From: Cupriavidus lacunae
GTDB lineage: Bacteria > Pseudomonadota > Gammaproteobacteria > Burkholderiales > Burkholderiaceae
DNA: 64,000 bases
NCBI RefSeq assembly: GCF_003353055.1
Contig: NZ_QKWJ01000013.1
Span: forward strand, 1-64,000
Direction of reading: 5' to 3'
Shown: one piece after another, positions 61,037 to 64,000 of the stretch
Layout of the letters: every line of letters starts with the position of its first letter
Numbering within the stretch: the stretch's first letter is position 1
Notes under the pieces: generated by a model
What the model saw: only the letters and a program-made list of their open reading frames with translations
Databases searched by the model: none
What the model was told of the DNA's origin: nothing
Translations under genes and position numbers: made by a program

Positions 61037-61160
61037 CTCCCCTCTCCCGCTTGCGGGAGAGGGGCAGGGGGAGAGGGCAGGCGCAGGCATACCACCGGGC
61101 TGTACTTCGTGGACATTCCGGCCCTCTCCCCAACCCTCTCCCGCACGCGGGAGAGGGAGC
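61037..61160. repeat. 125-bp dispersed palindromic repeat, copy 2 (inverted)
   Basis: The reverse complement of this 124-base stretch matches 7266-7390 from end to end. Each end is itself a palindrome around CTCTCCCGC...GCGGGAGAG. It fills most of the gap between dsbA and the interrupted dehydrogenase gene. Confidence 0.85.
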
Positions 61161-61210
61161 CTTCCAGTGGTATTGTCAGGGTATCTGAACACTCTCCCCT
61201 CACCCCGACG

Positions 61211-62017
61211 ATGCGTCCCCTCAAAGTCTTCCTCACCGGCGCCTCCAGCGGACTGGGCCAGGCCCTCGCGCGCGAGTACGCGGCGCAGGGCGCCATCCTC
61301 GGGCTGGTGGCGCGCCGCGAGGACGCGCTGCGCGAGTTCGTCGCCACGCTGCCCAACCCGGGCGCGGTGCGCGTCTACGGCGCCGATGTGCGCGACGCCG
61401 ACGCCATGGCGCGCGCCGCGGAGGACTTCCTTGGCCATTTCGGCTGCCCGGACGTGGTGATCGCCAATGCCGGGGTCTCGGTCGGCACCGTTGCCAGCGA
61501 GCGCGAGGACCTCGACGCCTTCCGCTAGGTGATGGATACCAACTGGTTCGGCGTGCTGACCACCTTCCAGCCCTTCATGCACGCGATGCAGGCGCGCGAG
61601 CCCGGCCACTTCGGGCGCCGCGGCACGCTGGTCGGCCTTGCCAGCGTCGCCGGCGTGCGCGGCCTGCCGGGCGCGGGCGCCTACAGCGCGTCCAAGTCGG
61701 CGGTGATCAAGCTGCTGGAAAGCCTGCGGCTGGAGCAGCGGGGGTACGGCATCCGCGTGGTCACGATCGCGCCCGGCTATATCCGCACGCCAATGACCGC
61801 CCGCAACCCGTACCGCATGCCGTTCCTGACCGATGCCGACGTGTTCGCGCGCAAAGCCGTGCGCGTGATCGCGGCCGGCCGGCGTTTCCGCGTGATTCCG
61901 TGGCCGATGGGCGTGGTGGCGGCGCTGCTGCACGTCATGCCGCGCTGGCTCTACGACGCGCTGGCCGCGGGCGCGCCGCGCAAGCCGCGGCGCGTCGATC
62001 CGCCGCAGGGGGACTGA
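61211..62017 (+). pseudogene. Short-chain dehydrogenase interrupted by an in-frame amber codon
   Basis: The frame from 61211 would encode a 268-codon SDR: TGASSGLGQALAREY (NAD(P)-binding), IANAGVS, GLASVAGV and the catalytic YSASK. Codon 106, at 61526-61528, is TAG, and homologous sequence resumes at once after it (DAFR-stop-VMDTNWFG). One base change (for example from CAG or GAG) explains it, so this is either a recent nonsense mutation, a sequencing error, or suppressed. A GTG right after the stop could re-initiate, but the second part alone lacks the NAD(P) site. It overlaps nothing and ends three bases before the BtuF-like gene. Confidence 0.85.
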
Positions 62018-62019
62018 AC

Positions 62020-62853
62020 ATGTGGCGCGACGCCATCGGCCAGCAGCACGCCGCCGCCACCGGCGTGGTGCGGATCGCATCGCTGGTGCCGTCGGTGACG
62101 GAGTTGCTGTTCGCGCTCGGGCTGGCCCGGCAGATGGTGGCGCGCACCGGCTTCTGCATCCACCCGGAACCGGCCGTGCGCGCGCTGCCCAAGGTGGGCG
62201 GCACCAAGGACGTGAACGTGGCGCGGCTGCGCGAACTCGCGCCCACGCACATTGTGGTCAATATCGACGAGAACCGGCGCGAGACCGTGGATGAGATCCG
62301 TGCCTTCGTGCCCAATGTGATCGTCACCCATCCGTGCGCGCCGGAAGACAACCTCGGGCTGTACCAGCTGCTGGGCGGCATCTTCGGCTGCCATGCCGAG
62401 GCCGAGGCGCTGTGCACCGCGCTGCAGGTGCAGCTGGACGCGATCCGCGTGCGGCCCTGGCCGGTGCGCCGCGTGCTGTATGCGATCTGGCAGGACCCGT
62501 GGATGACGGTGTCGCGCGACACCTATATCAGCCGCATGCTGGCGCTGGCCAACTGGCAGACCTGGCCGGACGGCAGCGCTGCGTTGCAGGCCTGCGTCGA
62601 CGGTGATTGCAGCCGCCCGAACGCGGCCGGCGAGCGCTATCCCACCTTCCGCTGGAGCGATGCGCTGGTGCGCGAGCTCGACCTGGTGCTGCTGTCGACC
62701 GAGCCCTACCGCTTCACCGAGGACCACGCCGACGCGCTCGAGCGCCAGCTCGGCAAGCCGGTGCTGCTGGTCGATGGCGAGATGCTGTCCTGGTACGGCA
62801 GCCGCGCCATCGACGGCGTGCGCTACCTGGCGGCGCTGGCGGCCGCCAACTAG
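62020..62853 (+). CDS. Cobalamin-binding-like (BtuF-fold) protein without a signal peptide
   Basis: A 277-residue protein of the helical-backbone metal-receptor superfamily, with the opening IASLVPSVTELLFALG, then CIHPEPAVRALPKVGGTKDVNVARLREL and later GVRYLAAL. BtuF-type proteins bind vitamin B12 or iron complexes in the periplasm. Here no signal peptide is visible before residue 20, so it may be cytoplasmic; such cytoplasmic relatives exist and their role is not clear. It starts three bases after the interrupted dehydrogenase and is probably co-transcribed with it. Confidence 0.82.
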   Translation: MWRDAIGQQHAAATGVVRIASLVPSVTELLFALGLARQMVARTGFCIHPEPAVRALPKVGGTKDVNVARLRELAPTHIVVNIDENRRETVDEIRAFVPNVIVTHPCAPEDNLGLYQLLGGIFGCHAEAEALCTALQVQLDAIRVRPWPVRRVLYAIWQDPWMTVSRDTYISRMLALANWQTWPDGSAALQACVDGDCSRPNAAGERYPTFRWSDALVRELDLVLLSTEPYRFTEDHADALERQLGKPVLLVDGEMLSWYGSRAIDGVRYLAALAAAN

Positions 62854-62862
62854 CCAACCGGA

Positions 62863-63939
62863 TCAGGCCGCGCGGAAGCGGACCACGCCGTCGTCGCCGG
62901 TTTCCCGCACTAGCTCGCCGCGGTGCCACAGGCAGTGCAGGTGGGCCAGCGACTCGCCCATGGCGAAGGTCATCTGATGGATGTCGAACTGGCGCTTGAA
63001 GATCACGCTGACAATGTCGTGCGCGCTGCAGGCCTTCTCGCGGCAGGCGTCGACCGTTTCGGCTAGGCGGTCGGCATGGTGCTCGCGCAGCTGCATGATG
63101 CGGGTATGCAGGTTGCGGAAGGGGCGGCCGTGCGAAGGCAGGATCAGCACGTCCTGCGGCAGCGGCTCATACTTGCCGAGCGAATCCAGGTAGAGCTGCA
63201 GCGAATTGCCCTCGGGCTCCATGTCGAACACGCTGACATTGGTCGAGATCCGCGGCAGCACCATGTCGCCGGAGATCAGCACATTGGTGGCTTCGTTATA
63301 CAGCGCCACGTGCTCGGGCGAATGGCCGAAGCCGGTGATCACGCGCCAGGCCGAGGTGGCCGCATCGGTGCCGATCCGCACCGTGTCGCCCTCCATCATG
63401 CGGCGGTACTGCGCCGGCAGGTCCGGCACCAGCGAGGGGTAGTAGGTCTTGCGCGCGCGCAGCTTTTCCTGGCTGTCGGCATCGGTCAGGCCGTGCAGCG
63501 CGAAGTGCGCGGCGGCGGCGTCGCCGCCAGCGCTGGAGCCGGCACCGGTGCCGCTGCCCATCACGCGCGCGCTCATGTAGTCGCCCAGGCTCATCCACAG
63601 CCGCACGCCGAAGCGCTTGCACAGCCAGTGCGCCAGGCCGACGTGGTCGGGATGGCTGTGCGTGACCAGCACGCGCACCACCGGCAGGCCTTCCAGCTCA
63701 TTGGCGAAGATGGTTTCCCAATGGCCCTTGATGATGTCGTTGGTGATGCCGCAATCGATGATGGTCCAGCCGTCGCGGCCGTCAAGGCGGTCGCGCAGCA
63801 GCCACAGGTTGATATGGTCGAGCGCGAACGGCAGCGGCATGCGCAGCCAATAGACGCCGGGGGCGACTTCCTGCTTGGAGCCGGGCTCGGGCATGGTGTC
63901 GCCGAACGGGTATTGGAGCTGGTGTTCGAGTGCGTTCAT
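62863..63939 (-). CDS. MBL-fold metallo-hydrolase
   Basis: A 358-residue metallo-beta-lactamase-fold protein. The metal motif THSHPDHVGLAHW (about 93-105), later His in GFGHSPEHVALY and the Asp in ISGDMVLPR are conserved, followed by PSHGRPF and a C-terminal winged-helix-like part. It resembles the LACTB2/glyoxalase-II-like branch; hydroxyacyl-thioester or lactone hydrolysis is possible, but the substrate is unknown. The gene converges with the BtuF-like gene, the two stops nine bases apart. Confidence 0.85.
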   Translation of the reverse strand: MNALEHQLQYPFGDTMPEPGSKQEVAPGVYWLRMPLPFALDHINLWLLRDRLDGRDGWTIIDCGITNDIIKGHWETIFANELEGLPVVRVLVTHSHPDHVGLAHWLCKRFGVRLWMSLGDYMSARVMGSGTGAGSSAGGDAAAAHFALHGLTDADSQEKLRARKTYYPSLVPDLPAQYRRMMEGDTVRIGTDAATSAWRVITGFGHSPEHVALYNEATNVLISGDMVLPRISTNVSVFDMEPEGNSLQLYLDSLGKYEPLPQDVLILPSHGRPFRNLHTRIMQLREHHADRLAETVDACREKACSAHDIVSVIFKRQFDIHQMTFAMGESLAHLHCLWHRGELVRETGDDGVVRFRAA

Positions 63940-64000
63940 GAGGAGTCTCGTGGTCGAAGCCTGGCGCCAGGGCGCGGGCTTTCTCGTTCTGCCGCCACGC

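Overview
The window looks like chromosomal core sequence from a high-GC betaproteobacterium of the Burkholderiaceae, most probably Cupriavidus (the Ralstonia eutropha group). The grounds are strong GC bias at third codon positions, a Burkholderia/Ralstonia-type trimeric porin, a MetH split into two genes, several small families typical of Burkholderiales (DUF3567, DUF1840, DUF3108, DUF2917), and above all a PhaM-like polyhydroxybutyrate-granule protein, a family known from R. eutropha. The species is inferred; no rRNA or tRNA gene is present to settle it.

Layout. 0.1-6.4 kb: an OmpR-type regulator overlapped by a short, degenerate histidine kinase, a porin, minCDE and a CorA-type transporter. 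6.5-12.5 kb: a Sel1-repeat protein, a 125-bp dispersed repeat, and gatC-gatA-lipoprotein-hydrolase-gatB, i.e. the GatCAB operon with two unrelated envelope genes inside it. 13.1-19.3 kb: the rod-shape operon mreB-mreC-mreD-mrdA-rodA, with a very strong hairpin between mreB and mreC. 19.4-24.7 kb: DUF484-xerC, a GcvA-like LysR regulator with a DUF2917 gene, and lipB-lipA. 24.75-25.87 kb carries no convincing gene: a terminator, 15 copies of an octanucleotide, and a large inverted repeat with ~330-bp arms. 25.9-30.8 kb: a pyroglutamate cluster, pxpB-pxpC-pxpA, two membrane proteins (DUF969, DUF979) and pcp. 30.8-35.7 kb: a VanZ-like protein and an MCE-type lipid ABC transporter. 35.9-38.4 kb: birA, coaX, a small membrane protein and rfaE2. 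38.4-39.1 kb is an AT-richer gap with a perfect palindrome and a possible small transcript. 39.1-48.3 kb: a ferritin-like diiron protein, a patatin, PhaM, an enoyl-CoA hydratase, an FAH-family hydrolase divergent from an IclR regulator, a DUF3108 protein, an alpha/beta hydrolase, DUF3567 and a rhodanese. 48.5-52.3 kb: split metH. 52.6-57.3 kb: a two-component system (two receivers and a divergent CHASE3 kinase) among small envelope/stress-type genes. 57.5-64 kb: argS, a SPOR protein, dsbA, a second inverted copy of the 125-bp repeat, a short-chain dehydrogenase interrupted by an amber codon, a BtuF-like protein and an MBL-fold hydrolase.

How the genes work together. Most are housekeeping: division-site placement (Min), cell shape (Mre/PBP2/RodA), Gln-tRNA/Asn-tRNA amidation, lipoate synthesis, biotin and CoA metabolism, methionine synthesis and disulfide formation. 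The clearest accessory pathway is pyroglutamate recycling: Pcp would release pyroglutamate from peptides, PxpABC would open it to glutamate, and DUF969/DUF979 are candidate carriers. The least explained parts are the 24.78-25.70 kb repeat complex, the kinase-like gene without ATP-binding boxes at 0.9 kb, and the small-protein cluster around the CHASE3 kinase.
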